Shown here: positions 10,944 to 19,645 of the stretch, piece by piece
Layout of the letters: every line of letters starts with the position of its first letter
Numbering within the stretch: the first letter of the stretch is position 1
Assembly: GCF_022829445.1 (NCBI RefSeq)
Contig: NZ_JAKSXY010000046.1
Coordinates: 36,816 to 100,815, forward strand
Length of the DNA stretch: 64,000 nucleotides
Direction of reading: 5' to 3'
Origin: Methylobacterium sp. J-068
GTDB lineage: Bacteria > Pseudomonadota > Alphaproteobacteria > Rhizobiales > Beijerinckiaceae
Notes under the pieces: model-generated
What the model was told of the DNA's origin: nothing
Seen by the model: only the letters and a program-made list of their open reading frames with translations
Database searches by the model: none
Translations under genes and position numbers: made by a program

Positions 10944-11079
10944 CACGACGCGGGTGGCAGGGAACGCGCGCGACGGATCTCGAAAAAACACCTGTCACCC
11001 CCTTGTCGGAGGGCCGGCATTTCAGGTGTCCTTGCCGAGACGGCCGCCGATTCAGGGATCGGCCGCGAGGAGACGCCCG

Positions 11080-11499
11080 ATGAGCACGACGATCGACGCA
11101 CAGCACGCGCCCGTCCCCGTGAAGGGCGGTCTCGTCGCCTATCTCGCCCTCGACGGAGCGATGAAGGCGGCCGCGTTCTACGGCCAGGCCTTCGGCGCGG
11201 AACTGGCCGGCGCGATGCCGCCCGACGAGCAGGGACGGACCATGCATGTCCATCTCTACGTCAACGGCTCGTCGCTGATGCTGTCCGACGCCTATCCGGA
11301 GCACGGCCATCCGCTGCAGACGCCGCAGGGCTACACCATGACCCTGATGGTCGAGGATCTCGAAGCGTGGTGGACGCGCGCGCTGGAGGCCGGCGCGACG
11401 GCGGTGCTGCCGCCGACCGACATGTTCTGGGGCGACCGCTACGCTCAGGTGCGCGATCCCTTCGGCGTGCTCTGGGGCATGAACCAGGGGGCCCGCTGA
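11080..11499 (+). CDS. VOC-family (PhnB-like glyoxalase fold) protein
   Basis: A 139-aa protein of the vicinal oxygen chelate superfamily with one paired beta-alpha-beta-beta-beta module (VAYLALDGAMKAAAFYGQAF at the first strand, DRYAQVRDPFGVLWGMNQG at the end). The residues in the last block are typical of the YdcR/PhnB-like branch. The start at 11080 has GAGGAGA upstream and is preferred over the longer frame. An SRPBCC gene follows 48 bp later on the same strand; VOC and SRPBCC genes are often paired, but the substrate is unknown. Confidence 0.88.
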   Translation: MSTTIDAQHAPVPVKGGLVAYLALDGAMKAAAFYGQAFGAELAGAMPPDEQGRTMHVHLYVNGSSLMLSDAYPEHGHPLQTPQGYTMTLMVEDLEAWWTRALEAGATAVLPPTDMFWGDRYAQVRDPFGVLWGMNQGAR

Positions 11500-11547
11500 A
11501 CCCCGCTCCCATCACGTCCGTCCCGATCGCGAACCAGGAATCCGAAC

Positions 11548-12015
11548 ATGACCGACGGCACCCCCGAGCGCGAACTCGTCCTCACCCGCCTCATCCCCGC
11601 ACCGGCCTCGGCCCTCTACCGGGCCTGGACCGAGCCGGCCCTCCTGAAGCGCTGGTTCGCGCCCAAGCCCTACACGGTGTCGGAGGCCGAGACGGACCTC
11701 CGGCCCGGCGGCGCGACGCGCATCGTGATGCGGGCGCCGGACGGCTCGGAATTCCCCAGCGCCGGCGTCTATCTCGAACTCGTCGAGAACGCCCGGATCG
11801 TCTTCACGGATGCCTATGTCACGGCCTGGGAGCCCTCGGCCAAACCCTTCTTCACCGGGATCATCACCTTCGAGCCGGAGGCGGGCGGCACGCGCTACAC
11901 CGCGCGCGCCCGGCACTGGTCGGCGGAGGATTGCGCGGCCCACAAGGCGATGGGCTTCCACGAGGGCTGGGGCCTCTGCGCCGACCAGCTCGCCGGACTC
12001 GCGCAGGCCATCTAG
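11548..12015 (+). CDS. SRPBCC / AHSA1-type domain protein
   Basis: A 155-aa START-like protein. Family features are IPAPASALYRAWTEPALLKR near the N-terminus, DLRPGGATRIVMRAPDG in the middle and GFHEGWGLCADQLAGL at the C-terminus. These proteins form a hydrophobic pocket for a small ligand. AGGAA precedes the ATG at a good distance. It is probably co-transcribed with the VOC gene upstream. A second gene of this family, at 35360-35806, is paired instead with an ArsR regulator. Confidence 0.87.
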   Translation: MTDGTPERELVLTRLIPAPASALYRAWTEPALLKRWFAPKPYTVSEAETDLRPGGATRIVMRAPDGSEFPSAGVYLELVENARIVFTDAYVTAWEPSAKPFFTGIITFEPEAGGTRYTARARHWSAEDCAAHKAMGFHEGWGLCADQLAGLAQAI

Positions 12016-12041
12016 CGCGCCCTGGACCGGATCGCGGCCGC

Positions 12042-13238
12042 CTATTCCGCCGCCGCGAGCGGGCGCGCCGCGTCCCGCCGCGTGAGCGCGAAGAAGCCGA
12101 GCGCCGAGGCGAAGATGACGCTCCCGAACGCCGCCGCGATCCCCAGCACGAATCCGAATCCGCCCCGATCGTGCAGGAAGGCGATCATCGGCACCACGAA
12201 CCCGCTGACCGTGAAGCCGAGGAAGTAGCGCACGCTGTAGGCGCGGGCGCGGTAGAGCGGCGGCACGTAGCGCGCCACCATCGCGTCGTTGATGACGACC
12301 TGCCCGTAGAGGGCCGCCATCGTCAGGACGAGGCCGACCAGGAGCGCAAGACCCGTGCTCACCGCCGCGATGCCCAGCCCCAGCGGTTGCAGGACGGACA
12401 ATCCGAGGAAGAGCACCGGCAGGCTGTAGCGGTCGATCAGACGCCCCATCACCAGCTGGGTCAGGGCCCCGAACACGAAGACGAGGGTGGCGACCGAGCC
12501 GATCAGAACGAGGGGCAGGCCGTCGCCTACGCGCTCGTCGACCACCTTGGGCAGGGCGATCGTGGTGATGTTGAAGGTCATCCCCCCCGCCACGATCGCG
12601 AAGGCGAACACGATGAGGAGCGGGAGCGGACGCGCCACCGGGATGATAGGCCCGGCGCCCGCCTTGCCGTGCGTTCCCTCGCCGTCGCCGGGGACGAGCG
12701 CCAGGAACGCCGTCCCGCAGGCGAGGCAGAACAGGCCCGGCACGACGAAGGCCGCCTGCCAGCCGAACCCCGTCGCCAGGAGCGCCGTCACGCCCGAGGC
12801 CGTGGCGGCGCCGACATTGCCCCAGACGCCGTTCACGCCGAGATCGCGTCCGAGGCGGCGGGCGTGCGTCACCAGCATGCTCGACCCGACCGGGTGGTAG
12901 ATCGCGGAGGCCAACCCGAGCACGCAGAGCCACACCATGAAGGCCGTCGGGCTCGCGGCACTCGCCACGCCGAGGCAGGACAGGCCGTAGCCGAAGAAGA
13001 AGATCGCCAGGAGGTTGCGCCGCCCGAACCGGTCGGCGAGCCAGCCCATCGGCAGGGCGCAGAGGCCGAAGGCCACGAAGGCGCCGGTCGCGAGCGTGAT
13101 CAGTTCGCCGTAGCCGAGGCCGGTCTGGGCCGCGATAGCGATCACGGCCGTCGGATAGATCAGCAGGACGAAGTGGTCGAGGGCATGCGCCACGTTGACG
13201 AAGCGCAGCGTCCGGCGGGACAGGGTCTCGGCATCCAT
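12042..13238 (-). CDS. MFS transporter
   Basis: A 398-aa major facilitator protein. The signature GWLADRFGRRNLLAI after the second helix is clear, and helix 4-5 holds IYHPVGSSMLVTHARR, similar to the fosmidomycin-resistance-like branch. The start at 13238 (MDAETLSRRTLRFVNVAHAL) gives a compact first helix; the frame is open upstream but without family similarity. It is divergent from an AraC-type gene 109 bp away, which may control it. The transported compound is not predictable. Confidence 0.88.
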   Translation of the reverse strand: MDAETLSRRTLRFVNVAHALDHFVLLIYPTAVIAIAAQTGLGYGELITLATGAFVAFGLCALPMGWLADRFGRRNLLAIFFFGYGLSCLGVASAASPTAFMVWLCVLGLASAIYHPVGSSMLVTHARRLGRDLGVNGVWGNVGAATASGVTALLATGFGWQAAFVVPGLFCLACGTAFLALVPGDGEGTHGKAGAGPIIPVARPLPLLIVFAFAIVAGGMTFNITTIALPKVVDERVGDGLPLVLIGSVATLVFVFGALTQLVMGRLIDRYSLPVLFLGLSVLQPLGLGIAAVSTGLALLVGLVLTMAALYGQVVINDAMVARYVPPLYRARAYSVRYFLGFTVSGFVVPMIAFLHDRGGFGFVLGIAAAFGSVIFASALGFFALTRRDAARPLAAAE

Positions 13239-13347
13239 CGGGCAGGCCTCTCCGCGAGCGGACTCCTGCTTAACCTGACCCGTTGAACGCCGTCGGGCCG
13301 AAGGTGTACGCATTCGGGCCAGGGAACGCCGCGACAAGGGAGGCGCC

Positions 13348-14103
13348 ATGCGCTCGATCCGGGCCGAGGACTATCAGGCGGTGCCGCGCGCCGTCGCGGT
13401 GATGCCGAAGACCTTCAGGGCCGGCAGCCATACGGACCGCCACGTTCACCCGCGCGCGCAACTGCTCTACGCGACCGCCGGCCTGATGATGGCGACGGCC
13501 GAGACCGGGACCTGGGTCGTGCCGGAAGGGCATGCCCTGTGGATCCCGCCCGGCCTGCCGCACGCGGTGGCCATGCACGGCGACGTCGCGATGTGCTCGG
13601 CCTATCTCGCGCGCGACGCGATCCGCGACTTCCCCGGCCAGGCCCGCGTCATCGAGGTCTCGGCCCTTCTCGCGGCCGCCCTGGTCGCCCTCACGGACGA
13701 GCCCGTGCTCTACGACGAGGCCGGGCGCGGCGGGCATCTGGCGGCCCTCGTCCTCGACGAGATCGGGCGGGCCCCGGAGACCCGGCTGACCCTGCCCTTG
13801 CCGCGCGACGCCCGCCTTCGCCGCGTCTGCCTGGGGCTGATCGACGATCCCGCCCGGACGCTCGACCTCGACGCCTGGGCCGATCAGGCGGGCCTGAGCC
13901 GGCGGACCCTGACGCGGGGATTCCGCCGCGAGACGGGTCTCACCTTCGGCCAGTGGCGTGCCCGAGCGCGGGTCGTGCGCGCCCTGGCGCTCGCGGCCGA
14001 TGGCCGGGCACCGCGCCAGGTCGCGGCCTCGGTCGGCTATCGCAGTCTCCAGGCCCTGCGCGGCCGGACGGAAGCCCTGATCGGCGAGGCGCGAGAGGCC
14101 TGA
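13348..14103 (+). CDS. AraC-family regulator with N-terminal cupin
   Basis: A 251-aa protein. The N-terminal cupin-like sensor spans about residues 15-95 (HTDRHVHPRAQLLYATAG, WIPPGLPHAV). The C-terminal double helix-turn-helix domain includes DLDAWADQAGLSRRTLTRGF and ETGLTFGQWR. The last helix pair reads RQVAASVGYRSLQALRGR, slightly divergent from the usual GF-x-S-x-S-F pattern. A GGGAGG site precedes the ATG. It faces away from the MFS gene and probably regulates it. Proteins of this layout (NimR type) often control an adjacent exporter. Confidence 0.9.
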   Translation: MRSIRAEDYQAVPRAVAVMPKTFRAGSHTDRHVHPRAQLLYATAGLMMATAETGTWVVPEGHALWIPPGLPHAVAMHGDVAMCSAYLARDAIRDFPGQARVIEVSALLAAALVALTDEPVLYDEAGRGGHLAALVLDEIGRAPETRLTLPLPRDARLRRVCLGLIDDPARTLDLDAWADQAGLSRRTLTRGFRRETGLTFGQWRARARVVRALALAADGRAPRQVAASVGYRSLQALRGRTEALIGEAREA

Positions 14104-14155
14104 GCGACGCGGCCGATGGGCCCCGCACGGAGCGGCCTCGAGGACCCGCTCGGCC

Positions 14156-14632
14156 TCAGGCCGCGATCGGAAGGGACCTGAAGGTTCGCGCCGCCAGGCA
14201 CGAGTTGCGATAGCGCTCGTCCGAGGTCACCTCGCGCCCGAGCCAGGCCGGGAACACGACCTCCTCGTCCTCGCGTTCGAGTTCGACCTCGGCCAGGATG
14301 AGGCCGCTCAGCGCACCCGCGAAGAGATCCACCTCCCAGACGTGTCCGTGCGCCTCGATGCGATGGCGGACCTTCTCGATGCGATGCCGAGACGCGACCG
14401 TGGCGAGCATCACCGCGCCGATCTCGCGCGCGACCTCCTGCTCCAGCTCCACACGGGAGGCGCCCCGGCGCTTTCCCTTCCAGGCCAGGAAGTAGCGGTC
14501 GTCCATCCGGCGAATCCGGATCGTGTTCTCCGAATCCGTGAGGAGGTATCCCTGCACGATGCTGATTCCGGACCGGCAGTGCTCCAGCACGGACGGGTGG
14601 GCGAGAAACTTGCGCTCGATCTCGATCGGCAT
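14156..14632 (-). CDS. CYTH-domain phosphatase/cyclase-like protein
   Basis: A 158-aa triphosphate-tunnel protein. The hallmark ExExK motif is present as MPIEIERKFLAH at the start. Charged strands follow: TIRIRRMDDRYFLAWKGKR, VELEQEVARE and LAEVELEREDEEV. CYTH proteins hydrolyse inorganic triphosphate or act on thiamine triphosphate or nucleotides using Mg2+. The start at 14632 puts the motif at the N-terminus, as in short bacterial members. It lies next to a divergent NUDIX gene and near phoD and pit, which fits a role with polyphosphate-like substrates, though this is inference. Confidence 0.9.
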   Translation of the reverse strand: MPIEIERKFLAHPSVLEHCRSGISIVQGYLLTDSENTIRIRRMDDRYFLAWKGKRRGASRVELEQEVAREIGAVMLATVASRHRIEKVRHRIEAHGHVWEVDLFAGALSGLILAEVELEREDEEVVFPAWLGREVTSDERYRNSCLAARTFRSLPIAA

Positions 14633-14812
14633 GCAGGGCCTGAATCCGTTGCGAGGGCGGCTTCCTGCCGCACGGCCGGGCTGAAGGCAAGGGCACCAAC
14701 GGCGGGCACCGGAGTTGTCCCTGTTTCGCCGCACCGGGGGTGCATTTCGCGCCCGTCATTTAACAAAATCAATGCGGGCCCATTGGTTGCAGGGCAGGAT
14801 CGCCGAAATATC

Positions 14813-15259
14813 ATGCGGATGGCCGAGGACACGAAGCTGAAGAAGAAGCACACGCCCCGCACGCAGATCGCCGCGCTTCCGTTTCGACTCGATGCCGAGG
14901 GCCGTCCCGAAATCCTGCTGGTCACCTCACGCGAGACGAAGCGGTGGATCATCCCCAAGGGCTGGCCCATGCGCGGCCGCAAGGACCATCGTGCCGCCGA
15001 GCAGGAGGCCTTCGAGGAGGCGGGCCTGAAGGGGCGGATCGGCAAGAAGGCGGTCGGCCTCTACCGCTACGACAAGCGCCTGGGCGACGGCAGCGCGCTG
15101 CCCTGCGCGGTGAAGGTCTATCCGCTCCGGGTCAGCGAGGAGCGCAAGCGCTGGCCCGAGCACAAGCAGCGTGAGCGGCGCTGGTATGCGGCCGAGGACG
15201 CCGCGGCCCTGGTTCAGGAATGGGACCTGCGGGTTTTGCTGCGGGCGTTTCGCGGATAG
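14813..15259 (+). CDS. NUDIX hydrolase (diphosphoinositol/dinucleotide polyphosphate type)
   Basis: A 148-aa NUDIX protein with the Nudix box over about residues 49-71. The box opens with GWPMRGRKDH and closes with EAFEEAGLKG, preceded by WIIPK. That IPKGW(P) entry is typical of the subgroup acting on diphosphoinositol polyphosphates and diadenosine polyphosphates. A lysine-rich N-terminus (DTKLKKKHTPRTQ) precedes the fold. The start at 14813 has AGGA upstream; a second in-frame ATG lies six bases later. The gene is divergent from the CYTH gene and convergent with phoD. Confidence 0.88.
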   Translation: MRMAEDTKLKKKHTPRTQIAALPFRLDAEGRPEILLVTSRETKRWIIPKGWPMRGRKDHRAAEQEAFEEAGLKGRIGKKAVGLYRYDKRLGDGSALPCAVKVYPLRVSEERKRWPEHKQRERRWYAAEDAAALVQEWDLRVLLRAFRG

Positions 15260-15287
15260 GCGATCCGGGTGGCCGGACGCCGCGCCG

Positions 15288-16868
15288 TCAGCCTCGCGCG
15301 GGATCGAGGATCACCGACCAGAGCGCGGCGTCGGCGGCGTCCTTGAGGGTGACCGTCATCTGCTCCGTGCGGCCGTCGACGGCGACGTGGCCGAAGAACT
15401 GGTAGCCCGCCGCCGGCGAGAGGTTCGCCTGCCCCGGCGGGGGCGCCTTCACGAAGCGCAGTTGCGGCCCGAAGGTGTCGTCGAGCGCGTTGGGCCCGAA
15501 GGTGCCGGCATGCAGCGGGCCGGCGACGAATTCCCAGAACGGCTCGAAATCCTGGAAGCGCGCCCGGTTCGGGTCGTAGTAATGCGCCGCCGCGTAGTGG
15601 ACGTCGGCGGTGAGCCAGACCGTGTTGCGGATGCGGGAATCCCGCAGGAATCGCAGGAGATCGGCGATCTCGAGTTCCCGCCCGAGGGGCGGCCCGTCGC
15701 CCTGCGCGACGGCCTCCGAGCCGAATGTCCGGTCCGGATCGTACGGCACGACGAGCCCGAGCGGCATGTCGGCGGCGATCACCTTCCAGGTCGCCCGCGA
15801 GGCGCGGAGTTCGTGCTTGAGCCAGGCGATCTGCGTCGGGCCGAGGAAATGGGATTCCGGTCCGTAGGCGGCCTGCCGGTTCTCGCCGTTCGGCCCGCGA
15901 TAGGAGCGCATGTCGAGCAGGAAGACGTCGACCAGGGGCCCGTGCGAGATCCTGCGGTAGACCCGGCCGGGCTCCGAGGGCTCGAAGCGCATCGGCAGGT
16001 ATTCGTGGAAGGCGCGCGTGGCGCGCACCTGCAAGGCCAGCACGTTCGGGTCGCGGTACATCTTGCGCAGGTGCTCGGCGCGGGTCAGCGGCTCGCCCGG
16101 CCACCAGTTGTTGGTGACCTCGTGGTCGTCCCATTGCGCGAAGACCGGAACCTCGGCGTTCATGGCGAGCACGTTGGCGTCGGTGAGATTGTAGCGGTAA
16201 CGGCCCCGGAACTCGTCGAGGGTCTCGGCGGGCTTCGACACCGCCTCGGTGACGCGGTTGCGCCAGAGGCTGCCGTCCGGGAGCCGCACCTCGGGAACGA
16301 TCGGACCGTCGGCGTAGATCGTGTCGCCGGAATGGAGGAAAAAGTCCGGCCGGTTGCGCAGCATGGCGGCGTAGATCGTCATCCCGCCGCGGGCCTCGTC
16401 GATGCCCCAGCCCTGCCCGGCCGTGTCGCCGGACCAGCAGAACGAGACCGAGCGGCGGTCCGACGGCGCGGTCCGAAAGCGCCCGACCTGCGGCGCGCCG
16501 AGGATCGTGGGCGCGGCGAGATCCTGGAGGCGAACCCTGTAGAAGACGTCCTGGCCGGGCGGCAGTCCCGTCAGGGCGACCTTTACGGTCCCGTCGCTCA
16601 CGGGGAGGGCGTCGGCGAACACGCCGCCCCGAATCTCGGTGAAACGCTCCGTGGTCGCCCACTCGATCATCGCGCGGCAGGGCCGGTCGGCCCGCGCCCA
16701 GACGATGGCGGACGTCGCGTCGACGTCGCCGGATTGCAGGCCGTGCGTCAGGACGGGGCGATCGGCGGCCCGGCTGAGACCGGGGCGGAAGACACCCGCG
16801 CCGGCGCCCGCGAGGCCGGCCGCGGCACCGATCAGGAACGGACGACGGGTCAGGCTCGAACGGGACAT
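15288..16868 (-). CDS. phoD: PhoD-type alkaline phosphatase / phosphodiesterase
   Basis: A 526-aa exported metallophosphatase. The N-terminus carries a twin-arginine signal (SLTRRPFLIGAAAG followed by an Ala/Gly-rich helix and a LSRAAD cleavage region). The PhoD-like N domain follows (TSAIVWARAD). The catalytic domain has FCWSGDTAGQG, FFLHSGDTIYADGP and AQWDDHEVTNNWWP, which supply the Fe/Ca metal ligands. It releases phosphate from phosphomonoesters or diesters in the periplasm. The start at 16868 places the Tat motif within ten residues. It is divergent from the pit phosphate transporter 222 bp away, a clear functional pairing. Confidence 0.94.
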   Translation of the reverse strand: MSRSSLTRRPFLIGAAAGLAGAGAGVFRPGLSRAADRPVLTHGLQSGDVDATSAIVWARADRPCRAMIEWATTERFTEIRGGVFADALPVSDGTVKVALTGLPPGQDVFYRVRLQDLAAPTILGAPQVGRFRTAPSDRRSVSFCWSGDTAGQGWGIDEARGGMTIYAAMLRNRPDFFLHSGDTIYADGPIVPEVRLPDGSLWRNRVTEAVSKPAETLDEFRGRYRYNLTDANVLAMNAEVPVFAQWDDHEVTNNWWPGEPLTRAEHLRKMYRDPNVLALQVRATRAFHEYLPMRFEPSEPGRVYRRISHGPLVDVFLLDMRSYRGPNGENRQAAYGPESHFLGPTQIAWLKHELRASRATWKVIAADMPLGLVVPYDPDRTFGSEAVAQGDGPPLGRELEIADLLRFLRDSRIRNTVWLTADVHYAAAHYYDPNRARFQDFEPFWEFVAGPLHAGTFGPNALDDTFGPQLRFVKAPPPGQANLSPAAGYQFFGHVAVDGRTEQMTVTLKDAADAALWSVILDPARG

Positions 16869-17090
16869 GGCTGCGGACTCGACGGGCACGCCTCCACCAT
16901 GCCGCTCCCCTTTGACGCCTTGACGACGTCCGACCCGCGTTGCGGACGAAGGCGCCGGATGCCGAATCCAGCACGTCGAACGCTTCACTCCTCATCCGGA
17001 ATAAGCGAGGATTGCGGCAGCCTGTCACATGAACGTATCAGTTCGGGGATAGCGCACGGACGATCGCCGCATCGACGCCCAGGAACTTCC

Positions 17091-18740
17091 ATGTCCGACG
17101 CTGCCATGACGTCCCCCGACCTGCCGTCACCGAACCTGGCACGGGCAGGGACGTCGCGGCCCGGGCCGCGGATGAATCACCGCATTCATCCCGGCGGCAT
17201 CATCGCCTTCCTGCTGGTGCTCGTCGGAGGGCTGGCCTACGCCGTCGTCAGCCTCATCGCCGACATGAACGCGGTCCACCAGGAGCCCCTGGCCATCGGC
17301 GCGTTCGTGCTGCTCGGCCTCGCCCTGCTCATCGCTTTGGCCTTCGAGTTCGTGAACGGCTTCCACGACACGGCCAACGCGGTCGCGACCGTGATCTACA
17401 CGCACGCGATGCCGCCGCTGGTGGCGGTGATCTGGTCCGGGGCGTTCAACTTCCTCGGCGTCCTGCTCTCGTCCGGTGCCGTGGCCTACGCCATCGTCAC
17501 CCTGCTGCCGGTGGAGCTGATCCTCCAGGTCGGCTCCGGGGCCGGGTACGCGATGATCTTCGCGCTGCTGATCGCCGCCATCCTCTGGAACCTCGGCACC
17601 TGGGCCTTCGGCCTGCCGAACTCCTCGTCGCACACGCTGATCGGCTCGGTGATCGGCGTCGGCCTCGCCAACCAGCTGATGGCGCCGGAGGGCTCCGCGA
17701 CTTCGGGGGTCGATTGGGCGCAGGCGCTCGGCGTGTTCAAGGCCCTGCTGTTCAGCCCCCTCTGCGGGTTCTTCGCCGCCGCCCTGCTCCTCCTGGCGCT
17801 CAAGCTAACGGTGCGGCGCAAGGACCTCTACGAGGCCCCCCAGGGCGAGGCGCCGCCCCCGCTCTGGATTCGCGGCCTGCTGATCCTGACCTGCACCCTC
17901 GTGTCGTTCTTCCATGGCGGCAACGACGGCCAGAAGGGCATGGGGCTCATCATGCTCATCCTCATCGGCGCGGCGCCGACTGCCTACGCCCTCAACCGCA
18001 CCATGGCGGACGACACCACCCCGGCCTTCATCCAGATGTCGCAGAGCGCGAGCGCGGTGTTCGCCGCCCGTGCCGGAGGCAGCGCCCAGCCCGACGCGGC
18101 GTCCGCCCGCAAGCAGGTCTCGGAAGCGCTACGCTCGAAGGACCTGAACCAGCCCGCCCTGTACGCCGCGCTCGCGTCCCTCGCGACCGATATCGCCGCC
18201 AACGTGAAGAACTACGGCGCGATCAAGCAGGTCCCGGCCGCGCAGACCTCCAACCTGCGCAACGACATGTACCTGGCCTCCGATGCGATCCGCCTGCTGC
18301 CGAAGAACGGCGCCAGCTTCTCCGAGGCCGAGGCCGCGACGCTGAAATCCTACACCGGCCTCCTCAACGACGGGACCCGCTACATCCCGACCTGGGTGAA
18401 GGTCTGCGTCGCCCTGGCCCTGGGCCTCGGCACCATGGTCGGCTGGAAGCGCATCGTGGTCACGGTCGGCGAGAAGATCGGCAAGACCCACCTCACTTAC
18501 GCCCAGGGTGCCTCGGCCGAGATGGTCGCGGCCGGCACGATCGGGCTGGCCGAACTCTACGGCCTGCCGGTCTCGACCACGCACATCCTGTCGAGCGGTG
18601 TCGCCGGCACCATGGCGGCCAACGGCTCGGGCCTGCGGATGTCGACCGTTCGCAACATGGCGCTGGCCTGGGTGCTGACGCTGCCCGCCGCGATCACCCT
18701 GGCCGGCCTCCTGTTCTTCATCCTGCGGCACGTGTTCTGA
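17091..18740 (+). CDS. pit: Inorganic phosphate transporter, PiT family
   Basis: A 549-aa membrane protein that co-transports metal-phosphate with protons. The two PiT signature repeats are present: VNGFHDTANAVATVIYTHAM (near residue 90) and FFHGGNDGQKGMGLIMLILI (near residue 275). Between the halves there is a long soluble loop of about 110 residues (roughly 300-410), as in E. coli PitA. The C-terminal half ends LPVSTTHILSSGVAGTM. The start at 17091 matches the first hydrophilic segment. It is divergent from phoD and followed after 20 bp by a 70-aa gene. Phosphate control of the shared intergenic region is likely but unproven. Confidence 0.94.
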   Translation: MSDAAMTSPDLPSPNLARAGTSRPGPRMNHRIHPGGIIAFLLVLVGGLAYAVVSLIADMNAVHQEPLAIGAFVLLGLALLIALAFEFVNGFHDTANAVATVIYTHAMPPLVAVIWSGAFNFLGVLLSSGAVAYAIVTLLPVELILQVGSGAGYAMIFALLIAAILWNLGTWAFGLPNSSSHTLIGSVIGVGLANQLMAPEGSATSGVDWAQALGVFKALLFSPLCGFFAAALLLLALKLTVRRKDLYEAPQGEAPPPLWIRGLLILTCTLVSFFHGGNDGQKGMGLIMLILIGAAPTAYALNRTMADDTTPAFIQMSQSASAVFAARAGGSAQPDAASARKQVSEALRSKDLNQPALYAALASLATDIAANVKNYGAIKQVPAAQTSNLRNDMYLASDAIRLLPKNGASFSEAEAATLKSYTGLLNDGTRYIPTWVKVCVALALGLGTMVGWKRIVVTVGEKIGKTHLTYAQGASAEMVAAGTIGLAELYGLPVSTTHILSSGVAGTMAANGSGLRMSTVRNMALAWVLTLPAAITLAGLLFFILRHVF

Positions 18741-18760
18741 ATGGGGGAGAGGAAGCTCGG

Positions 18761-18973
18761 ATGACGGAGTCCCAGGCACATCCCGACGAGGCCTCCGGCG
18801 AGCGCCTCGTATCCATGAACGCCATGCTGGCCGAGTGGGCGGCGTGTTGCGCGGCCGAGAGCGCCTCGCTCATCGAGCGGTTCGAGGCGATGGGATATCG
18901 GGTGCGCGGAAAATCGAAGGAGGAGGTCACGGAGGTGCTGAAGCGACCGCCGACCGGCGCCTCGGCCGCCTGA
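18761..18973 (+). CDS. Hypothetical 70-aa protein downstream of pit
   Basis: A small soluble protein beginning MTESQAHPDEASGERLVSMN, with a Cys pair and a helical, Glu/Arg-rich C-terminal half that ends in a short Pro/Ala tail. It starts 20 bp after the pit stop and has a strong GGGGGAGAGGA ribosome site, so it is probably translated from the pit transcript. No recognised domain. An accessory role in phosphate transport is suggested by position only. Confidence 0.7.
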   Translation: MTESQAHPDEASGERLVSMNAMLAEWAACCAAESASLIERFEAMGYRVRGKSKEEVTEVLKRPPTGASAA

Positions 18974-19645
18974 TCTCGCTCAACGGGAGCGATGAGGGAC
19001 CCACCCTCAGTGGATCACCGTCCGGTTTTCCGGAGTGCGCTCCCGGCGGTGGGGCTCCGCCGTGGGGCGCGATCGATGTCGGCAAGGACGTCCTTGATCC
19101 CGGGCTGACAACCGCCGCCGAGCCATTGGGGCCAGGACGACAGACCCTCAAACCAAAAGACCTGCCGCCCTGATCCGTGAAACAGTCGCCACGGGGCCAG
19201 AGCGCGTGCCACGCTATCGAGATCGAGCCGGCACGGACGTGTCGTGTCTCCAGCATGGCCCGCGGATTTATGCGGCGCCGATGCGTGCGAGTCGGCATCC
19301 TGGCTCAAACGATCCGCGTGCCCCTCAAGATCGTCACGGCGCGCTGGAATGGCGGAAACCCGCTCCAGGGCGGATTGCGGGCGTGGCTGGTCGTCCTTTC
19401 CGCCAGCCCTCGCGTGTGCACACGGCCCGGCACGCCTCGCCTACTTTCGAGCGCACCGGTGGCTTGGTGATATTGGAATGCTCGGATATCTTTCCCCCCC
19501 GACGCGAGGGGAATCCGGTACAGGCAGAATACAGATTTATCGCTGCAAAGTCATACTTCGATTATTCCGGATATCAATACAACTTATATTTAATCGACCC
19601 CGACAGCATCCAAAGCATCCATATCGACGATCAGGCCACAGAAAC
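18974..19645. other. Non-coding stretch, composition shift
   Basis: No convincing gene in 672 bp. GC falls steadily to the right, and the last 180 bases are AT-rich (many ATAT and TTTA words), where the promoter of the methyltransferase gene probably lies. Several open frames exist on both strands but none has a ribosome site or recognisable protein. A short IS110-like word (IDVGKDVLD) near 19072 is not supported by its surroundings. Confidence 0.5.

Noticed and set aside
19060..19110. IDVGKDVLD word resembling the N-terminus of IS110 transposases
   Set aside because: Only about nine residues match; the frame before and after shows no IS110 similarity, so it is treated as chance.
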